Shown here in pieces: positions 33,550 through 45,498 of a stretch of DNA of 64,000 nt. Both the position numbers and the translations under genes were made by a program. The stretch lies in assembly GCA_013368375.1 (NCBI GenBank), contig JAACJP010000002.1:682001-746000 (forward strand). Direction: 5' to 3'. Under the pieces are notes generated by a model. The model worked only from the letters and a program-made list of their open reading frames with translations. It did not search any database and was not told the origin of the DNA. The DNA is from Tricholomella constricta. Its lineage: Eukaryota > Basidiomycota > Agaricomycetes > Agaricales > Lyophyllaceae. The first letter of the stretch is position 1. The number at the start of each line of letters is the position of its first letter.

Positions 33550-33619
33550 AGTGTTCCCAAGTATTAGTATAGTAAACCATGTCGTTAGTCATATATATTA
33601 CAAAACATGATCCAAGTCT

Positions 33620-35057
33620 CTATCGGTTCCATGACAGAAGGGACATGTCGCCGAGGCGTCTACCATTCGCTGTCAACAGCAAGCCTCACTAAACAGATCA
33701 TGGCAACGAACCTGGGCTTGACGAGATGTCGGATGGTGCCGAGAATGGCAAGAAGGACAAACACAGCTGCTGCGGCTACGTATGCCCATCCAAGGAACGG
33801 GTTCTTTCCACCTATCCAGGAGACGGTCGAGATCACGAAAGATTTCGTGCCCTTGTAAGGTAGAACAGGAAAGTCTGGTGGAGATAAAGTCTAGTACTGC
33901 ACAACATGAACAACAACAAAAAAACAGCGACGCACTGAGGCCGATGATGATGCGATATGTTCCCTTCTTCATCGGTGTTTCGTCGTTTCGGCCGTAGAGC
34001 TTGGTAAAGGTGGGCAAGCCTGCGGTGCGCATCCAGTTCTGGAAGTGCTCGTCGTTTCGGAGATCAGGGGGTGGGTTTTCCGCCGTGTATCCATCCTTGA
34101 AACGTTCATGCCAGTTCGGGGGCGGGACAATGCCGGTTTCGTTGTATCGGACGTTGGGTGCAGAGACGTATTTCTTAGCTTCGCCTGGCCATGCAATGCC
34201 TTTCGAGGTAAATTCGTAGACTTCGGGAGAGCCATCACCACCAGATGGATTCAGAAGGAGGGGGCTTGTGAATGTGTCTGAAAGGATTATGACCGTTTAG
34301 TGTTACCCCAAGGATGCAGTGCCGCAGATACAAACCATTGAATATCGAATTGGCAATCAGACCACACGGATAGATAGGGACATTGCCAATAGTGGCCAGA
34401 GGTTTACAGTCGCTGTTGTTGAGGTCTTTGACGTTGACAAAATTGCCCTTGAGCTGGTCCGAGTTGAGACTCTTGACATAACGCCGGTGGTTTTGGAAGA
34501 AGTTTGTGAGTTTGTAGTAGAAAAGAACAGAGGGGTTCAGTTCTGCGGGGATGTCGAACTCGACAACGCATTGGCGACGGGCGGAGACATCGGTGACGCT
34601 GGCGTTGGCGGAGTTGTCGAGGAAGGCGTATCGGGGGTTTGTGGGGTTCGAATTCTTCTGGGCTGCCGAGCTTAGATGGTAGGAAAACTTGTTGGAGGGG
34701 ATGTCGGAAAAGGTGAAGGAGCCGTTGGAGGGCGATGAGGGGAGATTCTCGCACTCGGAGTAGTCGAATGTCATCTCAGAGACCGTCGACGAGCCCCAGA
34801 TGAGCAGACCGCCTATGGGGGCAAATATTATGCCAATGATGAAGAGCGTAGGCAGGACTGTCTTTGGGGTAAGAATGGGCTGCCATGCCTTGAGCCGCTG
34901 CTGCTTGAAGGCGGTGTCTGTGGAACGGTGAGCAGCCGGAGAAGACGATGAGCACAACAGACTGACTCGCTGGCCGCCGCCATGCGCCCTTTTCCTTTTT
35001 ATTCTCGGAGGAGCTGCCGTCGTCTTCGTCAGACTTCTTGCGGTTGAAGAGACCCAT
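33620..35057 (-). CDS. CDC50: CDC50/LEM3 family, P4-ATPase flippase beta subunit
   Basis: Five exons on the minus strand: 34967-35057, 34336-34917, 33936-34277, 33712-33874, 33620-33659; 405 residues. An acidic/basic cytosolic head (MGLFNRKKSDEDDG) precedes transmembrane helix 1 (PTLFIIGIIFAPIGGLLIWG). The large lumenal domain has YYKLTNFFQNHRRYVKSLNSDQL, CKPLATIGNVPIYPCGLIANSIFND and GIAWPGEAKKY. Helix 2 (FLGWAYVAAAAVFVLLAILGTIRHLVKP) is followed by RRLGDMSLLSWNR. The protein is the chaperone and activating partner of phospholipid flippases in Golgi, endosome and plasma membrane. If the last intron (33660-33711) is retained, translation ends early with a different tail. The ATG is preceded directly by an in-frame GAC/AAC repeat. 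Confidence 0.93.
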
Positions 35058-35090
35058 GTTGTTGTTGTTGTTGTCGTCGTCGTCGTCGTC
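35058..35090 (-). repeat. (GAC)n(AAC)n trinucleotide tract abutting the CDC50 start codon
   Basis: On the minus strand six GAC-type and five AAC-type triplets run directly into the CDC50 ATG, in frame with it and without a stop. The whole divergent spacer to the MCMBP ATG is only 92 bp, so the tract occupies about a third of a shared promoter and leader. Confidence 0.75.
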
Positions 35091-35149
35091 CAAGGTCAAG
35101 TCGGTCGAGGGCTGACAATCTGCGGCTGATGCTGCTTACGTCAGCTACG

Positions 35150-37051
35150 ATGGACTCCTCTCCTACCGCTGGGCTCGTCCGCCTGTTCGACGCCCACGCC
35201 GACCTCGACTCCTTTCCTGCTGCAGTCACTGCCCATTTCTCTCATATATTCTCCAATCCCGACGCGCTGCAGCACATCTCACCGCTCAATGCCGCCCATC
35301 CACCCGAGGCACACAACGACAGAGCCCTCGTGCGCTTTCGCGCCATGGTCCAGGACACGTCGTCGTCGCCAGAAATATACCTCGCCATACGGAAGGGAGC
35401 ACAATGCGGTGGCTGGGGTCTAGGAGAAGACGACGCGACCCTGCGCGAGGAGCCCATCAATTATGCACATCTAAGAGAGTGCACCGTCCTCTGGGCAGTC
35501 AGTGTCCCCGGAGAGAGCTCGTGGTGCTCTGCCGTCCTCGATGCCGCGTCGAATTCCCAAAATTACGCTCCACATCGTCCGCCGCACCCCCACAAGTTCC
35601 CTGTCCCATACGCGTCTCACATCGGCGTCCAGATCAAGATATACGATAACCCATGCGCCGCAGACTCATTCAAATCAACCGAGCTTCACTCCTTTGTAGG
35701 CATCTTGACCTTTGAGCCGTTCGTTGTCCTTTGTGATTTATCTGTGCCAGTCACTCACGCGTTTCCTTAGCCTACACGCAGATTTGGAGCTTGACACACC
35801 AGGCCTCGTCCCAACCCTTCATGTATTATTTTCCCGCCCTGTGCCTACCACAATCGTTCCGCGCGTGTATCCTGATTTCCCGGCAAAAACCATTCGCGAT
35901 GAGCTAATTGCTTGGATCGCAGCCTCTAGTCTCGCTGGAGACCACGATGCCGCGGAGTGGGTGCTTCTGAGTTCCATCGCCAGGGTGTAAGTCCAGTCCG
36001 TTACCTCAGTCAATGCCCGATCGCGCTTTACACATTAAATTTCAGGCAATCCAGGACTCCGCCCATCCTCCCTTTGACCCTCACTCTGTCCCGATTTCCG
36101 TCCCCCGCAGACGCCAATTCCATGCCGGCACTCTCACATGTCCTCTCACAGATATTTCCCATCGTAACAACCCTTCCTCTCTCCCTCAACACCCTGAACA
36201 CCACGAGCTTTGCCCCCGAGTTCAAAACCGAAGACCTGCACAGCGGGTGGCTTCAGCTTCCCAGCGGCAGTGTCTGTCTCGTCACAGAGGGTGGCGTCAC
36301 CGAAGGTGGTGTCTCTCAACGAGGTGTGCCCTCGACATTCACCATTCTTTTTCTGCGGCCGGCTGATGAATTCCATGATAGGACTTGCGAACCTGCGTGC
36401 TGTGCAGGAAATGATGAACGGCCAGACGCTGGAATATGTCTTCCCGTACAGCCGCTTCACGTTCAACACCGACGTGACCTTTGTCGTTCTCAGTGAGGGC
36501 AAGAAGAGCGCGTTCTTCCACGTAAGCTCGTCCAAAAGTAATTCCTGAATCCGGGCTTGACCGTCGTAGACAAACGTCCATATTCCGTTGAAACCCGCCG
36601 AAACCGCGACTGCTTTTGACTTTTACAAACCCGCTGACGCCATCACGACGCCACCACAGGAGACGTTAGAAATGTTCAGACGCCTCGTGGGCAGCGCAAA
36701 GGTGGGGGCTGTAAGCATCGGAGAGGGGACTGCGGAGGTACGGCTTTCTTGTCTCTGGATGTCTGCCTTTCTGAGATTTTTCCTTTTTTTCAAGTTCATC
36801 CAAGAGGACTTCGTCCAAGAGAGAAAAGGCACGGCCTCTCCATCGGAAGCTCTGTCCTCGGACGATCTGATTCATAGGATGATGCTTGCGAGGTTTGTCA
36901 CCATTGTGGTCTCCCCCATGTGCTAGAGCACTGACGCCGACCGTCCCGAAGGCTACTGGCTCTATCCTTCCAGGAGAAAGAGATCACTGTGCCCATCTGG
37001 GAAAAGGCTAAGGCGTTGGAGGCCAGACGCAAGACAAGGATTCCTCAATAA
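35150..37051 (+). CDS. MCMBP: MCM-binding protein (MCMBP/ETG1)
   Basis: Seven exons: 35150-35718, 35771-35986, 36046-36323, 36382-36521, 36570-36737, 36795-36892, 36952-37051; 522 residues. Conserved features are the N-terminal FRAMVQDTSSSPEIYLA, the GVQIKIYD motif, then RDELIAWIAASSLAGDHDAAEWVLLSSIARV, LNTLNTTSFAPEFKTEDLHSGWLQLPSGSVCLVTEG and GLANLRAVQEMMNGQTLEYVFPYSRFTFNTDV. MCMBP binds MCM3-7, helps assemble MCM complexes and unload them from chromatin after replication, and supports sister-chromatid cohesion; it is nuclear. In exon 2 the acceptor before LHADLELD was chosen because a later AG breaks the phase. The gene converges on phosphoglucomutase. Confidence 0.9.
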
Positions 37052-37182
37052 TGCTTTTTTTTTTTTTCGCACTTGTAGATTTAGAGCATCTGTGTATTGT
37101 TCATGTTTCCGATATGTCTCTGTAGCCAGTTCCGTTGTAATTGACCCTGCTGTCTTGCACGCTTGTCATTATGACCTCGTAC

Positions 37183-40098
37183 TCATGCACGGCCAAGGCC
37201 ATGCTTCCCTGCCTCGAGCCATATGTCCCCGAGCTCTGCGAAAACCTTTGAAAGGAGCGCGGACACGGATTGTGCATTTTTGCCACTGCCCTCGAGATAA
37301 TATTTGATCTATTTCGGTTCGTGAGCGGTCTTTCGAACTTGGGGTCTGTGAAGAAACGGGCATACCTTTGGCTCCGTCCCGCTCGTACTGTGATCGTGTT
37401 GACAATTAAAATCAGAAGGCAACAGAGAAAAAGAGGCGCACCGGGTCGTAAGAACAATTCGCGTTTCATCGGCCTTGTTCTCCGCTCTGAACTGAATCAT
37501 GTGGCCAGACGAGAGTGGAAGAGATGGCTTGAATGTGGGGGGATTGGTGCTGTCGTAACCTGTGGTGAGATCGATCACGCTTGTTACTGTCAGACCTGCG
37601 ATTTCGCGGGGGTAGGACGGAGGAAACGAGGCGCTTGCGTGCTCGCCAGCCTGCCAGTGGCAGGGGGTTGAGCAAATGGGAAAGATGACAAGAATTCTTA
37701 CTCACGTCGTAAGAGCGGATCCGCGCAAAGATCCTGTCGACAATGAGAGGATCGGTGCAGATGAAGTAACTGTTGCTTGTCTGTTTGAGAACATCATTTT
37801 GTTTTGGGTTTGGAAGGAGAGGTCAACATCTTGTTACCTGGAAATAGCCGTAACTGCATGGTCGGTCATGGGATATTTGAGAAGTGTTTCGGAGCGGTGC
37901 AAGACGATGTAGTACGTACCGATCATATAGTTCCTGTAGGTAGGATTTCACGGTCTTTCCCTGGTTATGGAGGGCTGTGACGATCTCTGCAAAGAAAACC
38001 TAAAGGCAATTGATCTTTCAATCCAATGCAAGGGCAGCCATCACATACTGTAGCAGCGACCCCGTCCTTGTCACGAATTTCAGAGCCAAACATGAACCCA
38101 ATCGCCTCCTCGTAGCCAAAAGGAACTTCATAACCTTGCTTAACAAGGTCAAGGGCGGTATTTCCGATGAACTTGAAGCCTTTGGGTATTGACGGTTAAA
38201 GCATACCGTTTTAGACGGTCAAGGAAAGGTTTCAAACCAGTCAAGCATTCCACGAATCTGAAACCCTCCACCTTCGCCACGGCCTCTAGCATCTTGGAGC
38301 TCACTGTTGAAGCGACCATGGCAAGCTTATTGATTGGCTTTCCAGTGGACTTGTATAATTCGAAAGTTCGATGGCCAAAGATAACGCCGAGCTGATCTCC
38401 CGTAAATGTCGTCCATTCTCCGTCTGCGCTAAAGGTTGCCGTCAATGCTGTGGGCAGCAACAAATGTTTCGAAAATCTTACTCTTTTTCTGCGGCAGAAA
38501 AGCGATCCGAATCTGGGTCTTGTGCAAGAACGTAGGAGGCTCCCTCTAGATCGGCAGTCTTCAGAGCAAGATCCTGCCGGCCAATCACAATTGAGTGAAC
38601 TAAAATATAAGCCAATGGTACGCACCAAAGCCCCTGGCAAGTTGCATTCAGATTCATGAGGATGATATAGTCAAGCATTCGACCTACCTTTTTCTTCAGG
38701 ATTAGGGAAGCGAACAGTCGGAAACTCGGGATCTGGTTGCTGTTGCTCCTTGACAGGTATATATGGTGCAAAACCAAAGGCAGAGAATGCTTCTGCTACG
38801 AAGCGGTCACTGACACCATGCATCGAGGTATTTACAAACTTGACGGGAACGTTTCCGTTCAATGCCCTAGCTGAACAATCAGGAGCCCAAGCGATCACAC
38901 ATTGCGATCGGCGTACCGTGATCGATTGAGATGCTTGAGCTCCTGAAAGTAACAATCGTGCATCTGGGCGGTGAAGTCTTGGAAGAGGGGAGACGATGCG
39001 ATGGCGTTGACGTCCCAGGACTTGGGCTGGAGGTTGGCTTTGATGGCGGTGGCGATGCCCGCGTCGTGGGGTCCAATTATCTGTGAAACATTGAGACTAA
39101 AGGCGGAGAACTCTTCCGCTCACATACCTGGACTGCATTTTCCCAGTATACCTATCCCAGAAGGGTCAGCACCATATAGAAAAGAGGAGAGATGAATTAC
39201 CTTGTATCCGTTATCGTGCTAAAAATATAAGCATATGTTACCAAAGTCTCAAATAACTTGTCCTGATAGATACCTTGGGATTATGACTCGCTGGGGGAGG
39301 GGGTTGTTACAGCTTTGGAAACAGGCAGTGATGGTTCTCATACCTGTAATCATAACGCCACAGGCAGCTTTCAATTTCTTGACACTGTATGGAACCCTGA
39401 GGCAGACTCAATCAAGAAATAAAAAGATAGCAACGCTACGGCTTCATACATCGGAGTATGAACTATGCCCTGGAATAGGTATACCTTGACTCCGCGGGCT
39501 ATGAAGGCAGCCGCAGTCAATCGAGCCCATCGTTCAGAGTTATAGCGATGGTCATGTCCGATGACAATGCCCCGAGTGGCGGCGTCATCTATGCATGCCA
39601 TAACATATGCACAGAGGCCCTGATGGATTTCAAGATCTCAAGGTTCATGAGTGGGGATCTGGAGTCACTGACCTGCGAGGCCTGGATAACAATCAAGTCT
39701 ATTTGGCTTTAGACGTGGATAGGTTCCAGTGAAATGTTATACAAACCATTCATGCGCGCCCATCCGGCTTCCATCTTGCCTCTTAAGCCTGTTGGACTCG
39801 GCTCGTTGAGTCAATTATGGAGCTACTTGAGAGCCTTACCGGCTGTCCCGAAGTCAATACGCACTCTTTCAACGCGATCTCAGCAAGAAGGTGATCGCAA
39901 TGAAGTGCACACAAGAACAGGCTCACCTCATGCGCCTTTCCAATTCTTCTGTATTTCCGGCATCCCATAGACTTTGAATTTCTTGATGTGTTTCTGGGTT
40001 CTAGATGGAAGTTAGTGTGATACACGTCGGAAAGAGTGACAGCAGGCTACTTGATCCAGTTTAAGCCATTCACCAACGAGATCCTCGAGAGAAGCCAT
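37183..40098 (-). CDS. PGM2: Phosphoglucomutase/phosphoribomutase (PGM2/yeast Pgm3 type)
   Basis: Twenty-two exons on the minus strand: 40051-40098, 39927-40000, 39840-39865, 39747-39788, 39673-39698, 39450-39619, 39344-39396, 39274-39290, 39201-39218, 39128-39151, 38917-39080, 38688-38866, 38626-38633, 38482-38573, 38238-38428, 38049-38179, 37920-37999, 37838-37853, 37706-37780, 37442-37650, 37366-37387, 37183-37308; 596 residues. It has the FGTAGLRGKMEAGWARMN opening, the active-site serine in TASHNPK (about Ser148), the metal loop QDPDSDRF, the sugar-binding FGYEEAIGF and the phosphate-binding TSGTEPK. It interconverts sugar 1- and 6- (or ribose 1- and 5-) phosphates in the cytosol. Several exons are tiny (8, 16, 17, 18 nt), each supported by an invariant family motif that crosses it. 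It is closer to PGM2-like phosphopentomutase than to classical PGM1. Confidence 0.92.
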
Positions 40099-40140
40099 GG
40101 CAATCGTTCAGACCAGAGTTCCGAACCGATCTGAGAGCGC

Positions 40141-40146
40141 CACGTG
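40141..40146. promoter_or_regulatory. CACGTG E-box between phosphoglucomutase and acyltransferase
   Basis: Perfect CACGTG followed by AC, with 42 bases between it and the phosphoglucomutase ATG at 40098 (minus strand). The stop codon of the acyltransferase lies about 50 bp on its other side. Confidence 0.35.
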
Positions 40147-40192
40147 ACTGGCTCAATATGGTATTCTGCCTGCCTTATTGGGTACATTAAAT

Positions 40193-41789
40193 TTACAATG
40201 ATCCTATAATATTTCTGGGAAACTCGAGGTTGCCAAAATCGGACTGGAGCGTCTGTATTACTCTAGCCTTCATGTCGTCGGGGACTCCAAATGAAACATC
40301 GAACGATGCTTCATGCACGCCGGGATTTGATGAAAATGTCCGCAAGTAAAACCTCGAGTACCCACAAGTGTAGAATCTGGCTAGACCGCCATATCCAAAG
40401 GCAACGGAAGCCCAGTCCAATCTGTAAAAGATTACGTTGAGGGTGGAACGTTGAGCGTTGAGGTTTTCGGGAACTTTTATAAACCCATACCTAATATTAG
40501 AGTTTATCGAAAGCGTCGTCGTTTCGATACCAAAGAAGGGTGGTCTATGCTCGTTTGCAGCCAGAAGCATCAGATAACTGATGACAGACATTGACTGTTC
40601 CAGGCGCCGAGCCTCGAGGTTGTGTAGCAGAGATTCTCGTATTTTTTTGGCAACCTCCACGATATTTGCCCCACCCCTGAAGTCTTCCTCTGTTGGGATC
40701 TATTTGAAAGTTTTTGAGCGACGAGATGACAACTTTAAGCCTCCAGAATCCGCACGAACAATCAGTATGGCATTTCCGGCAACGTCAGGCTGCACAAATG
40801 GGGCTTTGATTTCACGATACTGCCACAATTTATGAAATCGAGGTATATATTATCAATTGAACAAAAGTGACCCACGCTGGCGGCGTTTGTGACCTTCTTG
40901 ATTGAAAAAGGTCTGTGCTGGTTGATGACTGTCACGACATATGCTGTCAGGCAGTCTTGCAAGGACACTTTGAGCGCGGGGATCATAAGCTGAACCGCTC
41001 CCCTGAGGCTTTCGAGCTCGCGCCTTGAAACACGCCAATCAACCCTGGATATCGTCCGTTGTGTTTCTCCATATTTCGAACCACTCAGCGAGTGGACGAG
41101 ATAAGGACAAAAAGATGAATATTTGGCAAGTGTTTCCGCGTCTGGCACCGGAAAATGTTGCTTTGTAAACGTCGGGGTCGGAAACGAGGGTTCCAGGCCT
41201 TCATATATTCGCGAAATAGTGTTCATGAAACGGTGAAGTAGCGTGAGGTCACCTTGGTGCAGCGTTTAATGGATGGTTTTGCGCCAATGGATGCAAATAA
41301 GAGCTACCTAGAGCATGGTGCCAGGATACGCCGATGGCCGTGTCGCCATTCTCCGACATCGTTAGTTTGAACTGCAGGAGAGCGAGGTCCTCGTTTACCA
41401 CGGCGGTAGCAGGCAGCGGCGGGCAGAGAAATGACCCGAGGTTCTCATGGTCCTGGACAACCCAGTGCTGAAGGTGTATATGGCTAGTGGATTCGACGTA
41501 CAGAGGAATTGCAGCTCCAACGAGGTCAATCTGAGTACGTCATCCATGTTGTCAGTTTTAAAATTGTGGTAGTTACCTAGCTACTACCTACTTCCCATTG
41601 TCCGTCAGGTAAATTTCGAAGACGACCAGCGACGTGAGGGTATATCTTGACGGTATTCGATAAAGCATCACGAAACATTGAAACATTCAAAATCAAGGGA
41701 ATGACATGTACGTTTCGTACCTTCCAGCTATTTGTTGGTGCTAGTGGCCTGTCAGGTATGGGGCAGAAAGACTCACGAATGTCATCCAT
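40193..41789 (-). CDS. BAHD-like acyltransferase (fungal transferase family)
   Basis: Six exons on the minus strand: 41592-41789, 41308-41530, 40876-41252, 40760-40819, 40491-40699, 40193-40421; 431 residues. The active-site motif HHxxxD is present as WHHALGD (about His137 to Asp142), preceded by the PHVAGRL block typical of the family and followed by GNAILI and a C-terminal AFGYG at the place of the structural DFGWG motif. These CoA-dependent enzymes acylate alcohols or amines of secondary metabolites (trichothecene 3-O-acetyltransferase is one relative); the substrate here cannot be told. An in-frame TGA lies two codons upstream of the chosen ATG. No biosynthetic core enzyme is adjacent, so a cluster is not supported. 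Confidence 0.72.
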
Positions 41790-42196
41790 AGGTCATAACC
41801 TGGCAGACGTACAGTATCTCGATGATTCATGATTGAGGCAATGGCTACGTTTCGCGCAGGTAGGTGTACGGGCGTTGAGTTGGCAGCGAGTTGTGTAGAC
41901 AAGCAAGCGCCTTTCGACCGCCCTCAGCTCCGAGATCCGACCATGGAGTGATGCAAGAAAGTATTTACTAGAGCGTACAAAGTATAATTGGTTGTCTATC
42001 ATCGAGCAAGGTCTATGCGAACTTGTACGTCACATAAAAATAGTCGTCACAATGGTAGTGAGTGCAGAGGGCAGCAAGAAATAAACGCTTGCAGGCGCCA
42101 ATTAAGGTATGGAAATCGAGAGCACGGTGCTTCGTCGATTATCGATGAAGTCCGAAGTTGACGTTGGAGGTGCTAATGAGCCAAAATCGTGGGCCC
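41790..42196. other. Spacer between acyltransferase and RCO1-like gene
   Basis: About 400 bases: upstream region of the acyltransferase and 3' flank of the RCO1-like gene. On the minus strand a fragment reads MNHRDTVRLPGYDLWM, which could be a remnant or alternative 5' exon of the acyltransferase, but no splice joins it in phase. Confidence 0.4.
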
Positions 42197-45100
42197 TCAC
42201 AGACGCGTGGGGGTATCGCCGTTTGTATTGGGGATAGAAGGGCTAGCATGGATGCCAGAGTTGTTCAACCGCGGAAGGCGAATCTTGAGCGACGGTGTGG
42301 CCGGAGTAGCAGTAGCTGGATGGCTAGCGGAAACAGGCGCCACGGGAACGATAGGAAAAACGGGTCCCCGTCTGGCTGGTGTACGCGTCGGCTTTTTACG
42401 TGGTCTCCTCTCCTTCTTCTCTTTCTTCGACTTTTCTGCTGCTGCTCCAAGACCTTGACCGTCGGTTGCAGGCAGATCGTCATCCCTCTCCTTTCTTTTC
42501 CTGCCTCGTTTCTCCTTGGCCTCCGTGGTGCCCATTACAGGATCTTTCTGGCTTGCCAAGGCACTGCCAACTTGCTGCTTTCCACGACCTCGCCGAAACT
42601 GTACAAGCAGTGGTGAGATAAGCAAGGAATTACGAGTCTTTTCAATTACTTTCAGGGGCGTTTCAGATGAGGGTCCAGCTTCTTGAGCAGGCGTGCTGCC
42701 AAATACGAAACTACTGTCGATCTCTTCAAGCTGGGAGCAATCAGCAGGGCAATGGATCTATGCGATTGACTCGTACTTTGACTTGGAACGACCGGGACTT
42801 CCCAGGCGCTGGAGGCAGTGGCGCTGATATGGGGCCATCGAGAACCATGCTGTCTCTGCCGGAGTCATCGGCACGCTTCATCGAACTCTTCGGAGATTGT
42901 CAGTCGATTGACAAGCAACCGGGTTGAATAACGTACACGGGAAGATATACTAGTTAATGATGAATCGAAGTTGTTCTTGCTCCTCGACCGTAACTCACGA
43001 GTGCTTGGCTCTGGTGGTGGGGGCTGAATAGGCTTTTTCCTCTTCGCGGTGGAGGCTGGTAGGTATTCGTTCGCCGCCGTATTACGCTGAGCTTTTAAAG
43101 CACGGGCTGCTCCATTGGCACCAGACGCTTTCGCTGTGGCCTTCAAGGAGACGTCTGACACCTACGATGTATGTTTAGCTAAGGCTAGATTTGGCAGTAA
43201 AGCGCTGACCTTGGAAGCAGAGACTTTTGACAATTTGATCACTCTACTGTTTCGCGAAGAAGTTGCTGGTTCTGTATCGGTCTGACGAGCACCATTGCTG
43301 GAACCATTGATCGGGGGTTGACTAGAAGATTCTGCGAGGCGCGATTTGGAAATTTGCAGGGAACATAACATCTATCGGACTTGACGTCAGCTCTCGCACA
43401 CGACTAGGGGTGGTCTCACCTGTGCCACTTTCAGGTCTTCTGGGTCATGGCGAGGTAGTGGAAGCTCGGGAATTGTTTGATCATCAAGATCATCCAGTGA
43501 GCTGAGAGACGTCAGTGGTGATGACATCCCAGAAGCAAAGTTCGAGTCTCTGACACGGACGTTCAGCGATGGCCATGTAAAGTAGATCATCACATACTTG
43601 TCAGCTTGACGTTCAGATTTATTCAGCTTATTCCAGAAATCCAGCACAATTACCCGCTCGGGAACGCGGTACCGGCGCCCATTAATCAACACCTCATCTA
43701 CAGCCACTTTAGGGATATGGGGAAAAGTTCGAGTCGATTCGGGATGGATTATTTCGATGTTTCCATTGTTGAATTGCTGGGGCTTTGTGATTTCAAGAGG
43801 TGCTGCGTTTTGTTTCGGAACTCGGTGCTTGGGGGCCTATGGATGATAAATTAGTTCGTAGATTGAGTAGCGGAAAGCAAAACTTACAAGGATCTTTTCA
43901 GCGTGATTTGGACACATCCACTTTTTCGAAAATGGCGGCATGGTTGAAAGGGGTGGATCGAGACAATCAAGGTGCCAGTGAAGATTGCAGTAGTCACAAG
44001 ATACCATACTTTTCCATGCTTCTGGAACAACCTTCGAAAGAGTCGATGACCTTCGAGCGCGCTTTGCAGCGGGGGCAGCAGCAGCAAGTCCTCCAGGCAG
44101 CGCAGAGGTTCCACAGCGGAAGCACAGAACAGGGGCACCATTCCTATCTCTCAGCCGATGAGCATCTCGATCCTCCAATTGTCCATGACGGCTAGACTGA
44201 CGTTTAACCGGCAATTTAGTATGAATGGGGTAGATAATACACACTTGAGGCGTGGCTGCTTCAGCTCCGAAGTGTCGACATATGTTCCTTTTGGGCCCGT
44301 GCCCACTGAATTCGGCCATCAGCTCTACAAGGAAACTCACCAAGTGAAAGATAGCCCACCGTCTTTGAAGAACGTTCTGACGTCTTCAGGGAGCTGAAAC
44401 TCGGTAGGAATAGTGAGATCCACCAGCTGAATGAGAGATGACAGCAGCGAGGACGGGGGTTTCTGTGGTGGATGCTACGTGGCATTGGCCTAAGGATGGC
44501 TTTTAGATGTGTGGTGGCAATGGCTGCTCACCTTGCGAATGGTACAACTCGGACAGAACCACCTGCTATCACCTTCATCGACACTCTCCATCGGGGGGTC
44601 GAGGCACCATAAGTGGAATGCTCGGGGGCAACCGTCACAGTAGACCAGGGCACCATACGAACGGCACGATGAGCAATGATCATCGTTGTTGAGCTTATGT
44701 GAATAGTTTGAACAGGGAAAGAACGCTGGGCACAGATTGAGACACACCAAATTGCTCACAGGAGGATCTGGAGTTTGTAGGGACACTGCTTTCGGCTCCT
44801 CCTTTACCCTCACTATAGCAGATTCAACCTCTCTGCCCTTCCCTTTGTCTTTTCTTTTCGATCGCCCAACGATACTCGCTGACACTGATTCCTGCAGGTT
44901 CTGAGAAGAACTGGACATCGAGATCGAAAGGTCATCATCAATAACCATGGTGTCCGGCTCCAAATCGACCGATATTGGATGGAGATTTGACGCAGATGCA
45001 GGTTCGCCGTCCGCAGGAGGGTCCAGGCCGGACGTTGTACCGTTCTGGTTCCGAGCTGAGGCACGTTGAGCGCGACCAATGGCAGTTCTGTCAACAGGAG

Positions 45101-45498
45101 AAAATGACGTGGTGTGAGCGAAAAATGGAATGCACGGATAGATGTGGGGTACAGAAGATACGAGCAGCAATTTAGCAGTCAGAATTGTACGTTGAGTGAA
45201 GAAAAAAGGAGGAAACACACTTTGAGCGCTTCAAACGGGTGGCATCTGGCTCATGGCCTATCAAAGTGCCATGCATGATGCCTGAGTACGTCGATCCGGG
45301 ATCAGAGGGCGGTAGGTAAGAAAAGACTGCCGAAGGCTTTCTGGGGTCGCGCTTGAGAATAGACTGTTGGGTAGAGACAACAGAAGGAGGTCCAGGGAGG
45401 ATTTCGGTAGCGAGACTGGGGTCACCCTCGAGGTGAGGTGGCTGAAAGACCGGCACTCCTGACGACATGTAAGCTGGCATACTTGCCGTCGACGCCAT
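42197..45498 (-). CDS. RCO1: Double-PHD-finger protein, RCO1/PHF12 type (Rpd3S deacetylase subunit)
   Basis: Thirteen exons on the minus strand: 45221-45498, 44748-45087, 44532-44693, 44360-44462, 44245-44287, 43888-44191, 43598-43836, 43420-43549, 43210-43371, 42937-43161, 42777-42887, 42650-42730, 42197-42598; 859 residues. PHD1 at about 212-257 reads HCSSCRSYGALVYCDGCP with FHLWCLDPP and WFCPSC. PHD2 at about 326-404 begins LCFRCGTS, continues MVSCDYCNLHWHLDCLDPPL and ends KKWMCPNH. This pair with an intervening LLSSLIQLVDLTIPTEFQLPEDVRTFFKD segment is the plan of S. cerevisiae Rco1, S. pombe Cph1/Cph2 and human PHF12, which recruit the Rpd3S/Clr6-II histone deacetylase to transcribed chromatin. 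The C-terminus is basic (EAKEKRGRKRKERDDD) and probably disordered. Confidence 0.85.

Noticed and set aside
41790..42003. Extra 5' exon for the acyltransferase (fragment reading MNHRDTVRLPGYDLWM)
   Set aside because: No donor in this fragment joins in phase to the next exon, and an in-frame TGA lies two codons before the chosen ATG.
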